Part shown: positions 1-8,488 of the stretch, piece after piece
Layout: every line of letters starts with the position of its first letter
Position numbering within the stretch: position 1 is the first letter of the stretch
Assembly: GCF_900103885.1 (NCBI RefSeq)
Contig: NZ_FNIM01000001.1
Coordinates: 416,138 to 480,137, forward strand
Direction of reading: 5' to 3'
Source: Actinomyces ruminicola
GTDB lineage: Bacteria > Actinomycetota > Actinomycetes > Actinomycetales > Actinomycetaceae
DNA: 64,000 nucleotides
Notes under the pieces: model-generated
Database searches by the model: none
What the model was told of the DNA's origin: nothing
The model's input: only the letters and a program-made list of their open reading frames with translations
Position numbers and translations under genes: made by a program

Positions 1-474
1 CACGATGTCGTATGGGTCGAGGAAGCCGGCGTTGATCAGTTGCACAGTCGGGAAGATGTCCCGCCCGTGGTTTGCCACCTCCACGATGGACACATGCCCC
101 AGACGCGGCAACTGCTCGCGGGGAACAGTGACCTCCTGTCCGGAGGCGTTGGTGACGAACAAGTCGAAGTCAACGGGGATGACGCCAAGGTGCGTGAACA
201 GCTCATCCATGAGCTCCGGGTAGAAGCAGTGAATCACCACCGCGACCCGTGCCGGATCGTCGTTGACAAGCGAGTCGTCCACCCGCCAGTGGTCCGGGAA
301 TCCAGAGTTCTGGCGTCCTCCCAGACGTGAGACGTACTCGTTGAAGTCCGCGCAGTGCTTGCTCTGGTAGCCGTGGATGCTGCCACTGGCGACCAGGTTG
401 GCGAGCGCATTGCGCCCCCTGGCCGCGAAGTAGTTCGCTCGTCGCACGAGCCCGGTCTTGGTGACTTTGGTCAT
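1..474 (-). CDS. RgpF-like polysaccharide biosynthesis protein, partial (C-terminus beyond left edge)
   Basis: The reading frame is open from ATG at 474 to the window edge, giving 158 residues with no stop, so only the N-terminal part is visible. An AAGGA ribosome site sits 7 nt upstream. From about residue 78 the sequence VAVVIHCFYPELMDELFTHL and then EVANHGRDIFP match the opening of rhamnan synthesis protein F (RgpF), a family acting in rhamnose-rich cell-wall polysaccharide assembly. The first 75 residues are a linker without recognised motifs. It follows a second RgpF-like gene by 9 nt and is last of the visible run starting at wzm, so it is probably co-transcribed with the exporter. The family assignment is by motif; the sugar transferred cannot be read. 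Confidence 0.75.
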   Translation of the reverse strand, partial: MTKVTKTGLVRRANYFAARGRNALANLVASGSIHGYQSKHCADFNEYVSRLGGRQNSGFPDHWRVDDSLVNDDPARVAVVIHCFYPELMDELFTHLGVIPVDFDLFVTNASGQEVTVPREQLPRLGHVSIVEVANHGRDIFPTVQLINAGFLDPYDIV

Positions 475-483
475 CACAGGTCC

Positions 484-1317
484 TTACCACTCGTTGACGT
501 CGGTTCCGAACCGCCGCCGGATGTACTGAGCCGCCTCGGCCGCTTCAGCCTCGGTAGACGGATGGGTCATGATGGTGCGTTTGAGGAACGGGACGCCGGA
601 CTCGATCAGGTTCTTCCAGCCGTCGACAGTTGGGTTTCCGTAGGGTACTCCCAGCTCCGGACCGGTCACCCACACCTCGCTCGAGTAGCACTCGGCGAAG
701 GCCAGCCGGGACACACCGATCTCATATGACATGACCACGTCGTCCTTGCCGGGCTCCACCCGGACGGCGTTGAAGAAATCGCGCCAGGGCTGATCGGCGA
801 GTATCCCGCCTCGGAAAGACAGGAAGAAGCTCTGAATGTGGTGGGCGAACTGGAACGACGCGGTCAGGCCGCGGATATCCGGGCCCGGCGCGGCGGCCCA
901 TTCGAGCAGGTGGTCGATCTCGGCAAAGGGTCCGAGCAGAGAATCATTGGTGAGCAGCACCGTTCCCGCGTCGCGCAGCTCGGGGAAGCAGCCGAGCGCC
1001 GTCGTCCACGAGCCGAAGTCATACCCGAGGTTGGGCCGTCGAATGATCATCGTGTCCTGCGGGATGCCCGCGGGGAACTCCAACGGCTCGGCGGACTCGC
1101 AGGTCGAGATGACCACGGTCGCGTATCCCGCCGCATCCAGCCGCTTCAGATACTCGGAGAGCGACTTGGGCTGGAGCGGCCCGACGGAGAACTGAGCCAC
1201 CAGTGCCACGCGGTCGGAGTCAACGATGGTGCTGGGCCTGCCGCGTTCAATGTGCACACGCCCGTGAGACACCTCCGAAACGAGCGGGCCGCGCCCGCGC
1301 CACGGCATACGCCTCAC
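484..1317 (-). CDS. RgpF-like glycosyltransferase-associated protein
   Basis: About 277 residues. The core matches the RgpF family: VALVAQFSVG, the acidic NLGYDFGSW motif near residue 105, then LLTNDSLLGPF. In RgpF-type proteins these flank a nucleotide-sugar-transferase-like fold in rhamnan assembly. GTG at 1317 overlaps the upstream stop by 4 nt; ATG at 1308 is an alternative start 5 nt past that stop. The gene lies between a coiled-coil gene and another RgpF-like gene, downstream of wzm-wzt. It is much shorter than full-length RgpF, so the work may be split between the two adjacent proteins. The acceptor and linkage are unknown. Confidence 0.72.
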   Translation of the reverse strand: MRRMPWRGRGPLVSEVSHGRVHIERGRPSTIVDSDRVALVAQFSVGPLQPKSLSEYLKRLDAAGYATVVISTCESAEPLEFPAGIPQDTMIIRRPNLGYDFGSWTTALGCFPELRDAGTVLLTNDSLLGPFAEIDHLLEWAAAPGPDIRGLTASFQFAHHIQSFFLSFRGGILADQPWRDFFNAVRVEPGKDDVVMSYEIGVSRLAFAECYSSEVWVTGPELGVPYGNPTVDGWKNLIESGVPFLKRTIMTHPSTEAEAAEAAQYIRRRFGTDVNEW

Positions 1318-1604
1318 CGCAGAACTCCCCGCACGCGTGTCTTGAAGGCGCGTACGGGTGCAGTCACCCGCCACGACGACGAGTGGCGCAGTACGTCGAT
1401 CTGCTCCCACGCCCCGCTGATTACCCGGTTCGCACGGCGCAGTTCCTTCTCGAGCTCCTCGTTGCGCATGGAGAGCTCCGCCAGCTCGTGCTTCATCTTG
1501 TGCAGGGTGGCACGAAGCTGCCGGATCTCCTCCTCAAGGTCGCGCACGCCGGACTCCGACCCTGCACCAAGCGGGTATTCGGGATTCTTGGCGGATGTGC
1601 TCAT
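1314..1604 (-). CDS. small coiled-coil protein with SSSWRVTAP motif
   Basis: A 96-residue protein whose central half (about residues 20-65) is a heptad-rich, Glu/Arg/Leu-rich coiled coil, followed by LRHSSSWRVTAPVRAF and a basic tail. The S-x-SWR-x-T-x-P-x-R motif recurs after coiled coils in polysaccharide-locus proteins, including chain-length control and glycosyltransferase polypeptides. ATG at 1604 overlaps the wzt stop (ATGA) and its own stop overlaps the next start, so it is tightly coupled to exporter and RgpF synthesis. A scaffold or chain-length ruler is plausible but inferred. There is no signal peptide or membrane segment, so it should be cytoplasmic. Confidence 0.7.
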   Translation of the reverse strand: MSTSAKNPEYPLGAGSESGVRDLEEEIRQLRATLHKMKHELAELSMRNEELEKELRRANRVISGAWEQIDVLRHSSSWRVTAPVRAFKTRVRGVLR

Positions 1605-2896
1605 TGCTGTCCTTCCCCTGGGGCGGGAAGCCCCGGCCGTTTGCTCCATTGCCCCGGTGCGAGGGTGACCAGCCCGGGTTCGTCCATGGTCCTGTCTGCA
1701 CGGACAATGAGTTCGGTACGACGATCGGACAGATCGAAGATCTGCCCGTCCCTGACGAAGCACGTTGTCAGCCACAGTCTTCCAGGCTGGAAGACCACCT
1801 GATCGATCTTGTAGTCGATGAAGGAGTCTCCCGGACGAAGCGAGTACAGGGTGCCCGCGGCCTTGGAGTTCGGGCCGGCGATCGTGACTCCCCCGTCGGT
1901 CGAGAACCCCAGGCCCAGCTCGACGTCGTGCAAGTCCTTCTTGGCGTTCACGTGCACACGCACGGTCAGCGGCTTGCCATATGTGGCGAAGGAGACCTCA
2001 TCCAAGTCGCCGTCCAGCAGCTCCACACCGGTCATGCGGCAGTCGCCGTTGCCCTGGTTCAACTTGTACTGATCATCCTCAGGGAACTCCTCCTCCGGCT
2101 GCTCCAGCGCACGCTGGCGGGCCTCCTTCTCATTGACGGAGGTGAGGTAGGCGGACACGACCTCGTCGGCATCACCGACCATCTGCACCTTGCCGTGGTC
2201 GAGCCAGACGACTTCATCGCACATCTCCGTGGCCAGCGACAGCGAATGCGTCACCAGCACGATGGTGGTGCCGCGGTCGCGCAGCTGCCGCATGAGATCG
2301 AAGCACTTGCGCTGGAACTCCTCGTCTCCGACGGCGATGATCTCATCAACCACCAGGATCTCCGGCTCGATGGCCACGGCCGCGGCGAATCCCAGCCGAA
2401 CCGTCATCCCGGAGGAGTAGACCTTGACGGGCTCATCGATGAAGTCGCCGATGTCCGCGAAGTTGATGATCCAGTCGATCGAGTCATCGATCTGCTTCTT
2501 GGTGCGCCCGAGGATGGCTCCGTTCAGGTAGATGTTCTCTCGGCCCGTGAGCTCGCCGTGGAATCCGGCCCCGACCTCCAGAAGCGCGTCAACCTTGCTG
2601 GAGACCATAACCTCGCCCTCGTTGGGCCGGTACACGCCCGCGAGGATCTTGAGCATGGTGGACTTGCCGGATCCGTTGTGTCCAACGAGCCCGAACGTGA
2701 TCCCCCTCTTCACGGCGAAGCTGACATCGTCCAGCGCGCGGAAGACATGGGTGTCTCGCGACCGCCCGCGCACGAAGCGCTCCTTGAGGGAATCGCGCCT
2801 GTCGGCGTGCAGCGTGAAGTGCTTGGAAACTCCTCGCACCTCGATGGCGAGGCCGTCGCCGCCGTCGGCACCGGCCGGTACAACTGCGGTGTTCAT
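1601..2896 (-). CDS. wzt: polysaccharide ABC exporter ATP-binding protein with Wzt-type C-terminal domain
   Basis: A 431-residue protein. The ABC domain has Walker A GHNGSGKST near residues 72-80, signature YSSGMTVRLGFA, Walker B ILVVDEIIAVGDEEF and the switch His in VTHS. After about residue 270 there is a beta-rich extension of the size and position of the Wzt carbohydrate-binding domain. This is the polysaccharide/teichoic-acid export class (KpsT/RfbE/TagH-like), which drives export of lipid-linked polymer through Wzm. ATG at 2896 lies 2 nt after the permease stop. The C-terminal domain suggests the exporter checks a finished polymer end. Confidence is high for the class, moderate for rhamnan as substrate. 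Confidence 0.9.
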   Translation of the reverse strand: MNTAVVPAGADGGDGLAIEVRGVSKHFTLHADRRDSLKERFVRGRSRDTHVFRALDDVSFAVKRGITFGLVGHNGSGKSTMLKILAGVYRPNEGEVMVSSKVDALLEVGAGFHGELTGRENIYLNGAILGRTKKQIDDSIDWIINFADIGDFIDEPVKVYSSGMTVRLGFAAAVAIEPEILVVDEIIAVGDEEFQRKCFDLMRQLRDRGTTIVLVTHSLSLATEMCDEVVWLDHGKVQMVGDADEVVSAYLTSVNEKEARQRALEQPEEEFPEDDQYKLNQGNGDCRMTGVELLDGDLDEVSFATYGKPLTVRVHVNAKKDLHDVELGLGFSTDGGVTIAGPNSKAAGTLYSLRPGDSFIDYKIDQVVFQPGRLWLTTCFVRDGQIFDLSDRRTELIVRADRTMDEPGLVTLAPGQWSKRPGLPAPGEGQQ

Positions 2897-2898
2897 GT

Positions 2899-3729
2899 TC
2901 AGATCCTCTCCCCCAGGTCGGCACCCCACCTGCGGAAGACGAGCACCGCACCGATGAGTGCGATTCCCGCCCACGCACAGCAGGACAGCCAGTCGCCAAT
3001 GGCTCCGGGCTGCAGTGAGTAGACCAGCGACCGGAACAGGCTGATGAACTGGGCCATGGGCATAGCCTGAATGAGGTCGTGGGCCGGCAGGCCCCAAACG
3101 GACTCGGGAACGATGTCGGGGTTGTAGATGATGGGGGTTGCGTAGAACATCAGCTGCAGAAAGACGCCCACCAGGTGTGCAAGGTCGCGAACGTAGATGT
3201 TCCAAATGGACAGGATCACGCTGATGGCACCAGTGAAGACAACAAGCAGCAGCAGAAAAGGCACCAGTAACAGCCAGGTCCAGGACACGTTCGTCAGGCA
3301 CAGCAGCACCACCAGCAGCAGGCCGACTTCGATCGCCGATTGCACCCCGATAGCGAGGCAGGAGCCGAGCACCGCCGAGTACGCCGGGAAGTAGACCTTC
3401 TGCAGCAGACCGCCAGACCCCAGCAACCCGTTAATGCCGGCATTGATGGAGTTCTGGAAGAATCCCCAGACAGTCAGTCCGGCGAACAGCCATACGGCGA
3501 AGATCCCGATGCCCTCATGCCGCGACGCAATAGTTGCCGGGACCATTTTGAACAGTCCGCCGAATATCAGCGTATAGATGCCCAAGGATGCCAGGGGAAC
3601 AACGAGCGACCATAGCCAACCCAGGACGGTCCCCTTGAACTTCGACTTGAGGTCACGCTGCCCAAAGGCCTGAATGAGGTCCCACTCCTGCCAGAACGAC
3701 CTCCTGGACCTCACGTTCGTTTTGTTCAT
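2899..3729 (-). CDS. wzm: polysaccharide ABC exporter permease (Wzm/ABC-2 type)
   Basis: A 276-residue integral membrane protein with about six hydrophobic segments and the ABC-2 export permease pattern: cytoplasmic N-terminus DLIQAFGQRDLKSKFKGT, then GWLWSLVVPL, and the late FYATPIIYNPDIVPE segment typical of TagG/RfbD permeases. It partners the ATPase encoded 2 nt downstream to move undecaprenyl-linked polysaccharide out of the cytoplasm. ATG at 3729 was chosen because membrane homology starts soon after it; longer in-frame readings add Arg/Pro-rich sequence that looks non-coding. The gene is divergent from the rhamnosyltransferase at 3956 and is the first visible gene of the export operon. 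Confidence 0.9.
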   Translation of the reverse strand: MNKTNVRSRRSFWQEWDLIQAFGQRDLKSKFKGTVLGWLWSLVVPLASLGIYTLIFGGLFKMVPATIASRHEGIGIFAVWLFAGLTVWGFFQNSINAGINGLLGSGGLLQKVYFPAYSAVLGSCLAIGVQSAIEVGLLLVVLLCLTNVSWTWLLLVPFLLLLVVFTGAISVILSIWNIYVRDLAHLVGVFLQLMFYATPIIYNPDIVPESVWGLPAHDLIQAMPMAQFISLFRSLVYSLQPGAIGDWLSCCAWAGIALIGAVLVFRRWGADLGERI

Positions 3730-3955
3730 GCAGTCCTCACTTGCCTCGGGGTGCACGCCGGAGCGCGGACGAGTCCTCGGGGACTCGCGTGTGCGCGTCC
3801 GCGCCGGACAGACCAGGCCACCATACCTGCTGCGCCGTTGCCGCAGACGGGACAGGCGGGTGATGTCTCCCGCAACTTCGCCGGCTGCGGCGACTCTACC
3901 GGTCGCGTTACCCTGTGTGCGCTCATCCGCGGAAGCACTGCAAGGGAGGACGGGC

Positions 3956-4861
3956 ATGCCGGTCGTGGTGGCAGTTGTCGTGACCTTCGACCCAGATCAC
4001 GACATCACTGGGTTACTCCAGGTTCTGGATGCGCAGTGCGATCACGTGGTCGTTGTCGACAATGGCAGTTCCGCCGACGGGCTGTCCCGCATCGAGACAG
4101 CCGCCGCCAAAACCCAGGCCGAAGTGCTGCCGTTGGGGCGCAACCGGGGAATCGCAGCGGCTCAGAACGTGGGTATTGCGCGCGCTCAAGACCTGGGCGC
4201 TTCCCATGTACTGCTGTCCGACCACGATTCTCTGCCTGCTCCGGGAATGGTGGAACAGCTGTTGTCCGGATTCGATTCTGCTGCACATGTGGCCGCGGTC
4301 GGGCCCCTGCCCGAAGAAGATCGAGAGGGCGGCGATCAGCTCGTATACGTATGCCGCCGTTGGAAACCAGGGCGCGCTACCCCCGCAGAGCTGGACACCG
4401 ATCTGCTTGAAGTCGCCTTCCTCATAGCCTCTGGCTGCCTCGTGAACGTCGAGGCGCTGAAAACTGTCGGACTCATGGATGAATCGTTGTTCATCGACCA
4501 CGTCGATCTGGAATGGGGCCTGCGCGCTCGCAGAGCCGGGTATCGGCTACTGGTTGCACCCGGCGCTAAACTGCACCATTCGCTGGGAGACGACGTCGTC
4601 ATGCTTCCTGGTCGCTCCCAGCCGGTTCACGTCCACGGCCCGAACCGCAACTACTATCTCGCGCGCAACACCATTGCCCTGGTACGCAGGCGCTCGCTCA
4701 TGCCCTGGCGGTGGCGGGTACGTTACGTGTACTGGCTGGCCAAGTATGTTGCCTTCAACGGCCTGCTGCCGGACCGCTCCAAGGAGCGCAGACGTATGCT
4801 GCGCCGGGGCATCAGCGACGGCCTGCGCGGACGTTCGGGGCCGCTTGAGGCCCGGGTTTGA
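3956..4861 (+). CDS. family 2 glycosyltransferase, rhamnosyltransferase-like
   Basis: A 301-residue GT2 enzyme. It starts at ATG 3956 behind a GGGAGGA ribosome site and opens with VVVAVVVTFDPDHD, then VVVDNGSS (nucleotide-sugar pocket), NRGIAAAQNVGIARA, the DxD-like LLSDHDSLP and the acceptor-side FIDHVDLEWGLRARRAGY. This motif order is that of dTDP-rhamnosyltransferases in O-antigen and rhamnan loci. It is cytoplasmic or membrane-associated with no transmembrane segment. It is divergent from wzm-wzt and fits assembly of the exported polymer, with RmlB at 12,164 supplying one step of dTDP-rhamnose synthesis. Rhamnose as donor is inferred. Confidence 0.85.
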   Translation: MPVVVAVVVTFDPDHDITGLLQVLDAQCDHVVVVDNGSSADGLSRIETAAAKTQAEVLPLGRNRGIAAAQNVGIARAQDLGASHVLLSDHDSLPAPGMVEQLLSGFDSAAHVAAVGPLPEEDREGGDQLVYVCRRWKPGRATPAELDTDLLEVAFLIASGCLVNVEALKTVGLMDESLFIDHVDLEWGLRARRAGYRLLVAPGAKLHHSLGDDVVMLPGRSQPVHVHGPNRNYYLARNTIALVRRRSLMPWRWRVRYVYWLAKYVAFNGLLPDRSKERRRMLRRGISDGLRGRSGPLEARV

Positions 4862-4912
4862 GCGGACCGGCACCGCGCTTGTCCTGATACGCACTGCGCC
4901 CGCCCCTCTGCT

Positions 4913-6313
4913 CTATGAGACTCTCCCCACTCCGAGGGCGTCGGCGACTACCAGCAGCAGCACCACGGCGCACAGGCACCAGACGACGACCTGCCCCCGT
5001 TTCTTCAAGCGCCTGAGCAGCAGCCCAAGGACCAGTGCCGTGAGCGGGATCAGCGTGACCCCGTAACGTGCCGAGACAATGGGAAAGTAGACCTCCTCGC
5101 GCACCCAAGACTGGATCTGGACCAGCAGGACCACCAGTACCGGGCCTGCCGCCGTGATGCCCGCAATCAGCCGTTCGCGGCCGCGCAACACGATGAGCCC
5201 GCAGAACGGTGCCACGGTGAGCGCCAGGCCGGCGACATTGGTCAGGAGCTGCCCGTAATACGTCGTGACCGGCGACCCCTCCCAGGATCCTGAGGTGTAT
5301 CCGAACACGTGGGTCAGCGTCGGCAGCCATTCATCGAACGGGCTTCCAACGTACTCGGTGTTGTTCTGCCCCAGGACCCGGTTCTCCCAACCAGTTGGCG
5401 TGTGGGCGGCTACGTATCGTCCCCATATCAGGGTCACCAGACCTCCCCCGGTTACGCCGGCGACCACGGTGAGCAGCGGCCGCCACCAGCGATCGCGCCC
5501 GTGCACCAGTCGCACCAATGCGACCAGGCCCAGCACTCCAAGCACAATGACCAGGGACGCCAGGGTAATCGTCTTGACCAACCCGGCACAGGCGCCGGCG
5601 ATCAGGGCGAGCAGCGCCGCCGACCTTCCGGAGAGCTCACGCGTCAGCACGATCGCGGACAGCACCCCGAACACCAGGAAGGGCGCGTCGGTGGACACGG
5701 TCGTGGCCATCATCAGGGTGAAGGGATTGGCGAGCAGCAGCAAAGTCACCGGCGCGGCGAGCCCGCGCGGCAGGGACCACATGCGCATCAGGGCGTAGAC
5801 CATCATCATGCCGACTGAGACGATGATCGCGCAGGACACCCGCATGAGCGTCACCGGGTCGAGCGAGGTGACGGCCATGCCGATACGGGTCATCAATGCC
5901 ACCACGGCGAAGAAGCCCGGCGGCTGCCAGGCGTTGTAGTTCTCCATGATCACGCCGAACTGCGACGGGTCGGTCACGCCGCACTCGGGCAGCTTGTTGT
6001 ACACACTCGCCTGCTTCCTGCAGGACCATTCCTCGAGTGTGAAGGAGCTGTACAAGTCGCCACGATGGGGCAGCCCGCCATGCATGATGCGCCATACGTA
6101 GTCGATATGGGTTGCCTCGTCGATAGGGCTGATCTCGGTGACTCGCATGATCTGCACCGTTGCGACGACGAGTACGAACAGGCCGATCGCGAGGGCAGTG
6201 CCCACGTCAGCTCGCCGCCGACGCCACCAGGAGCCGCACCGGGACCGCACGCTGCTGCCATCTGCCTGACCTCGACGTGTCGAAGCAGCGGACCCCGTAA
6301 CACCTTCAACCAT
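4913..6313 (-). CDS. multi-pass membrane protein, GT-C/DUF2142-like
   Basis: About 466 residues with some ten hydrophobic segments. After a basic cytoplasmic start and a first membrane segment (about residues 40-62) it carries EISPIDEATHIDYVWRIMHG, an acidic first loop like the DxD/DE loop of GT-C transferases and of DUF2142 proteins. ATG at 6313 was chosen because GAGGAGG lies just upstream. GT-C enzymes use polyprenyl-phosphate sugars on the outer membrane face, consistent with nearby DPM-like GT2 genes. The exact family is uncertain. It converges with the GT2 gene, 51 bp apart. Confidence 0.7.
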   Translation of the reverse strand: MVEGVTGSAASTRRGQADGSSVRSRCGSWWRRRRADVGTALAIGLFVLVVATVQIMRVTEISPIDEATHIDYVWRIMHGGLPHRGDLYSSFTLEEWSCRKQASVYNKLPECGVTDPSQFGVIMENYNAWQPPGFFAVVALMTRIGMAVTSLDPVTLMRVSCAIIVSVGMMMVYALMRMWSLPRGLAAPVTLLLLANPFTLMMATTVSTDAPFLVFGVLSAIVLTRELSGRSAALLALIAGACAGLVKTITLASLVIVLGVLGLVALVRLVHGRDRWWRPLLTVVAGVTGGGLVTLIWGRYVAAHTPTGWENRVLGQNNTEYVGSPFDEWLPTLTHVFGYTSGSWEGSPVTTYYGQLLTNVAGLALTVAPFCGLIVLRGRERLIAGITAAGPVLVVLLVQIQSWVREEVYFPIVSARYGVTLIPLTALVLGLLLRRLKKRGQVVVWCLCAVVLLLVVADALGVGRVS

Positions 6314-6371
6314 GGTGCTCCTCCTCATATGCCGGCACGTCCTGCCCCCGTGCAGCGGTCGTCTCGGGCTT

Positions 6372-7325
6372 TCACTCGGGCTGCACCTGCTTCCGACTGC
6401 GCCTCTGCCGGGCGGCAAGGATGCCCACGCCCCCCATGGCGAGATCCGCCACGGTCAGCACCACGCGGGACAGCAGCACCACGGCGACAACACCGCCGGT
6501 GGTCAGTGATCCCGCGAGGACCAGCCCGAGCACTCCCTCGCGCACCCCGGCGCCCGCGGGAACGAAGACGATCAGGAAGCCGACGGTCCAGGCCATGGCG
6601 TACCCGCCGATGCACAGCGCCAGCGTCGCCGGCGAACCGGTCATCCCGATGCCGATGGCCAGCAGCCACACCTGGAGTCCGGCTACCGCCCATGCGATCA
6701 GCGTCCAGACCGTGCAGGCGCCGATTCCGGACCAGCTCACCGGATGCTCCAGCGGTGGTCGACCCGTGAGTCGGAATACGAGCGTCAGCAGGCGGTTGAG
6801 GACCGGTGGCAGCAGCATGACTATGAATACGGGCAGTGTCCAGGTCACCCAGCCGTAGCTGTCGCGCAGCCGGTCCGCGGCGAAGGGCATCGTTGCCACC
6901 GCCAGCGCGGCCCCGGTGACTATGGAGACGATCACGGTTACCGCCATGACTGAGACCGAGCGGCGCCGGGGGATGTCGTGGTCCGCGCCGAGCTCGGCCG
7001 CGGCGAGGATGTTCCACACCCCGCCGGGCATGTACTTTCCGAGCTGAGAGACGAAGAAGACCCTGTAGGCGGCGCTCAGCGGCAGCGTGGTGCCCATGTC
7101 GGCCAGCAGCACTCGCCAGGCGAGCATGGTCAGCAGCACGTAGGCGACGCCGGCGACCAGTGAGCCGAGCAGCAACAGCGGGTTCATGCCGGCCACGGCG
7201 GAAACGATGTCGTCCCACTGGGAGACCACGGCGTAGACGGCCAGCACGACCACCAGCACGAGGAAGCCGACGCGGACCGGCGTTGAGCGCAGTGCACCCA
7301 TGGTCTTCCCGAGGAGCGTGCTCAC
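6372..7325 (-). CDS. lysylphosphatidylglycerol-synthase-TM/YbhN-like membrane protein
   Basis: A 317-residue protein with about eight hydrophobic segments. Motifs such as FFVSQLGKYMPGGVWN and VFVPAGAGVREGVLGL are typical of the UPF0104/AglD/YbhN group, related to the membrane (flippase) half of MprF. In polysaccharide loci this group is associated with lipid or lipid-sugar translocation, so moving polyprenyl-phosphate sugars is plausible here. ATG at 7325 overlaps the stop of the upstream glycosyltransferase (ATGA), which implies coupled translation. The substrate is unknown. Confidence 0.8.
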   Translation of the reverse strand: MSTLLGKTMGALRSTPVRVGFLVLVVVLAVYAVVSQWDDIVSAVAGMNPLLLLGSLVAGVAYVLLTMLAWRVLLADMGTTLPLSAAYRVFFVSQLGKYMPGGVWNILAAAELGADHDIPRRRSVSVMAVTVIVSIVTGAALAVATMPFAADRLRDSYGWVTWTLPVFIVMLLPPVLNRLLTLVFRLTGRPPLEHPVSWSGIGACTVWTLIAWAVAGLQVWLLAIGIGMTGSPATLALCIGGYAMAWTVGFLIVFVPAGAGVREGVLGLVLAGSLTTGGVVAVVLLSRVVLTVADLAMGGVGILAARQRRSRKQVQPE

Positions 7326-8485
7326 CGACTCGCCTCCTGAATGCGACTGCGCTCCAGAGCGGCCACCAGCGGGGCGACGGCCTGCTCGGGAACGAAGCTC
7401 GCCGCGGCGGCCGCGGCGCGTTCGCGTGCGCCCTGCAGCGCCGCCGGATCGGTTGCCAGATGCGCAAGCGCGTCCGCCAGGGCCCGGGGATCGCCCGGTG
7501 GCACGAAAACGGCTCCGTCGCCGAGCAGGCGTCGCTGCGGTGCGGTGTCAGAGGTGACGACGGCGCATCCGGCCGCCAGCCCCTGGTAGACCTTGTTCGG
7601 AACCACATCGAGCGCCTTGTCGGTGGTGCCGACGATGCCCAAACAGACATCGTGCTCGGCCACCACGCGGGGCAGGTCGGCGGAGTCCACCCAGTCGCGC
7701 CACTCGACCACTTGCGCGGCCGGGGAGCCGGCCAGGATCTGCTCGCACTCGGCACGATCCTGCCCCGAGCCGATCAGCAGTGCTCGCACCGGGACGTCCT
7801 GGTCGGCCAGTCGCCGCAGTGCCTGGGCGATGTATGGCGTGCCCTGTAGCGGGGTGAACAGCCCGAAGAAGACGATGGTGAGAGGCCTACCCGCATCCCG
7901 CACGCCGTCGTCGTCTGTGCGCGCCGCCGCGGCACTCTGTCCGGCCGCATACCAAGAGGCGGGGGCGCCGACGGGCACGATCACACCGCGGTCGGCGATC
8001 GAGTCATCAAGCTTGGCAGCGTGCTCGACGGTATCCAGGACCACGACGTCGGCGCTGTGGGTGGCCAGGCGATCCAGAACGGACAGGAGTCTGGCCTTCG
8101 CGCCCCCCTCGCCCCGGTCGCGCGCGGTTCCGGAGGCGAAGATCAGATGGTCCAGGATGATTGTCGTGCGCGGATAGAGCAGGCGGGCCAGCAGCACGTC
8201 GAAATGACCCATGTAGCCCACGAGCAGGGCGTCGGGTCGGCGTGATCCGCGGTAGCGACGGCTGCCGGCGGCCAGACGCGACCAGCGCGAGGCCAGGCGC
8301 CCGGCGAGGACCGGTAACCGCCAGGGCTGCTTGAGGATCGCGACTCGGTCGGCGGTGCTGAGCCCCAGCGGCTCGTCGAGTTCAAGCACCTTGTTGCCGG
8401 GGGTGCGCCGCAGCCCTTCCAGAAGCACCTCTACACGCGGGTGGGAGGCGACGTCGTAGGTGCCAAAGCCCAGAACCTTGCGCAT
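7322..8485 (-). CDS. GT4-like glycosyltransferase
   Basis: A 387-residue GT-B fold protein. The N-terminal domain opens MRKVLGFGTYDVASHPRVEV; the C-terminal domain contains VFFGLFTPLQG, LIGSGQDRAECE and VPNKVYQGLAAGCAVVTSDT, the donor-binding region of GT4 enzymes. It has no signal peptide. It starts 3 nt after the GT2 stop at 8489 and overlaps the flippase-like gene by 4 nt, so the three are one translational unit. Donor and acceptor are unknown. Confidence 0.85.
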   Translation of the reverse strand: MRKVLGFGTYDVASHPRVEVLLEGLRRTPGNKVLELDEPLGLSTADRVAILKQPWRLPVLAGRLASRWSRLAAGSRRYRGSRRPDALLVGYMGHFDVLLARLLYPRTTIILDHLIFASGTARDRGEGGAKARLLSVLDRLATHSADVVVLDTVEHAAKLDDSIADRGVIVPVGAPASWYAAGQSAAAARTDDDGVRDAGRPLTIVFFGLFTPLQGTPYIAQALRRLADQDVPVRALLIGSGQDRAECEQILAGSPAAQVVEWRDWVDSADLPRVVAEHDVCLGIVGTTDKALDVVPNKVYQGLAAGCAVVTSDTAPQRRLLGDGAVFVPPGDPRALADALAHLATDPAALQGARERAAAAAASFVPEQAVAPLVAALERSRIQEASR

Positions 8486-8488
8486 TCG

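Noticed and set aside
1595-3022. 475-codon plus-strand open frame
   Set aside because: It is antisense to the Wzt ATPase gene and shows composition typical of a reversed ABC gene.
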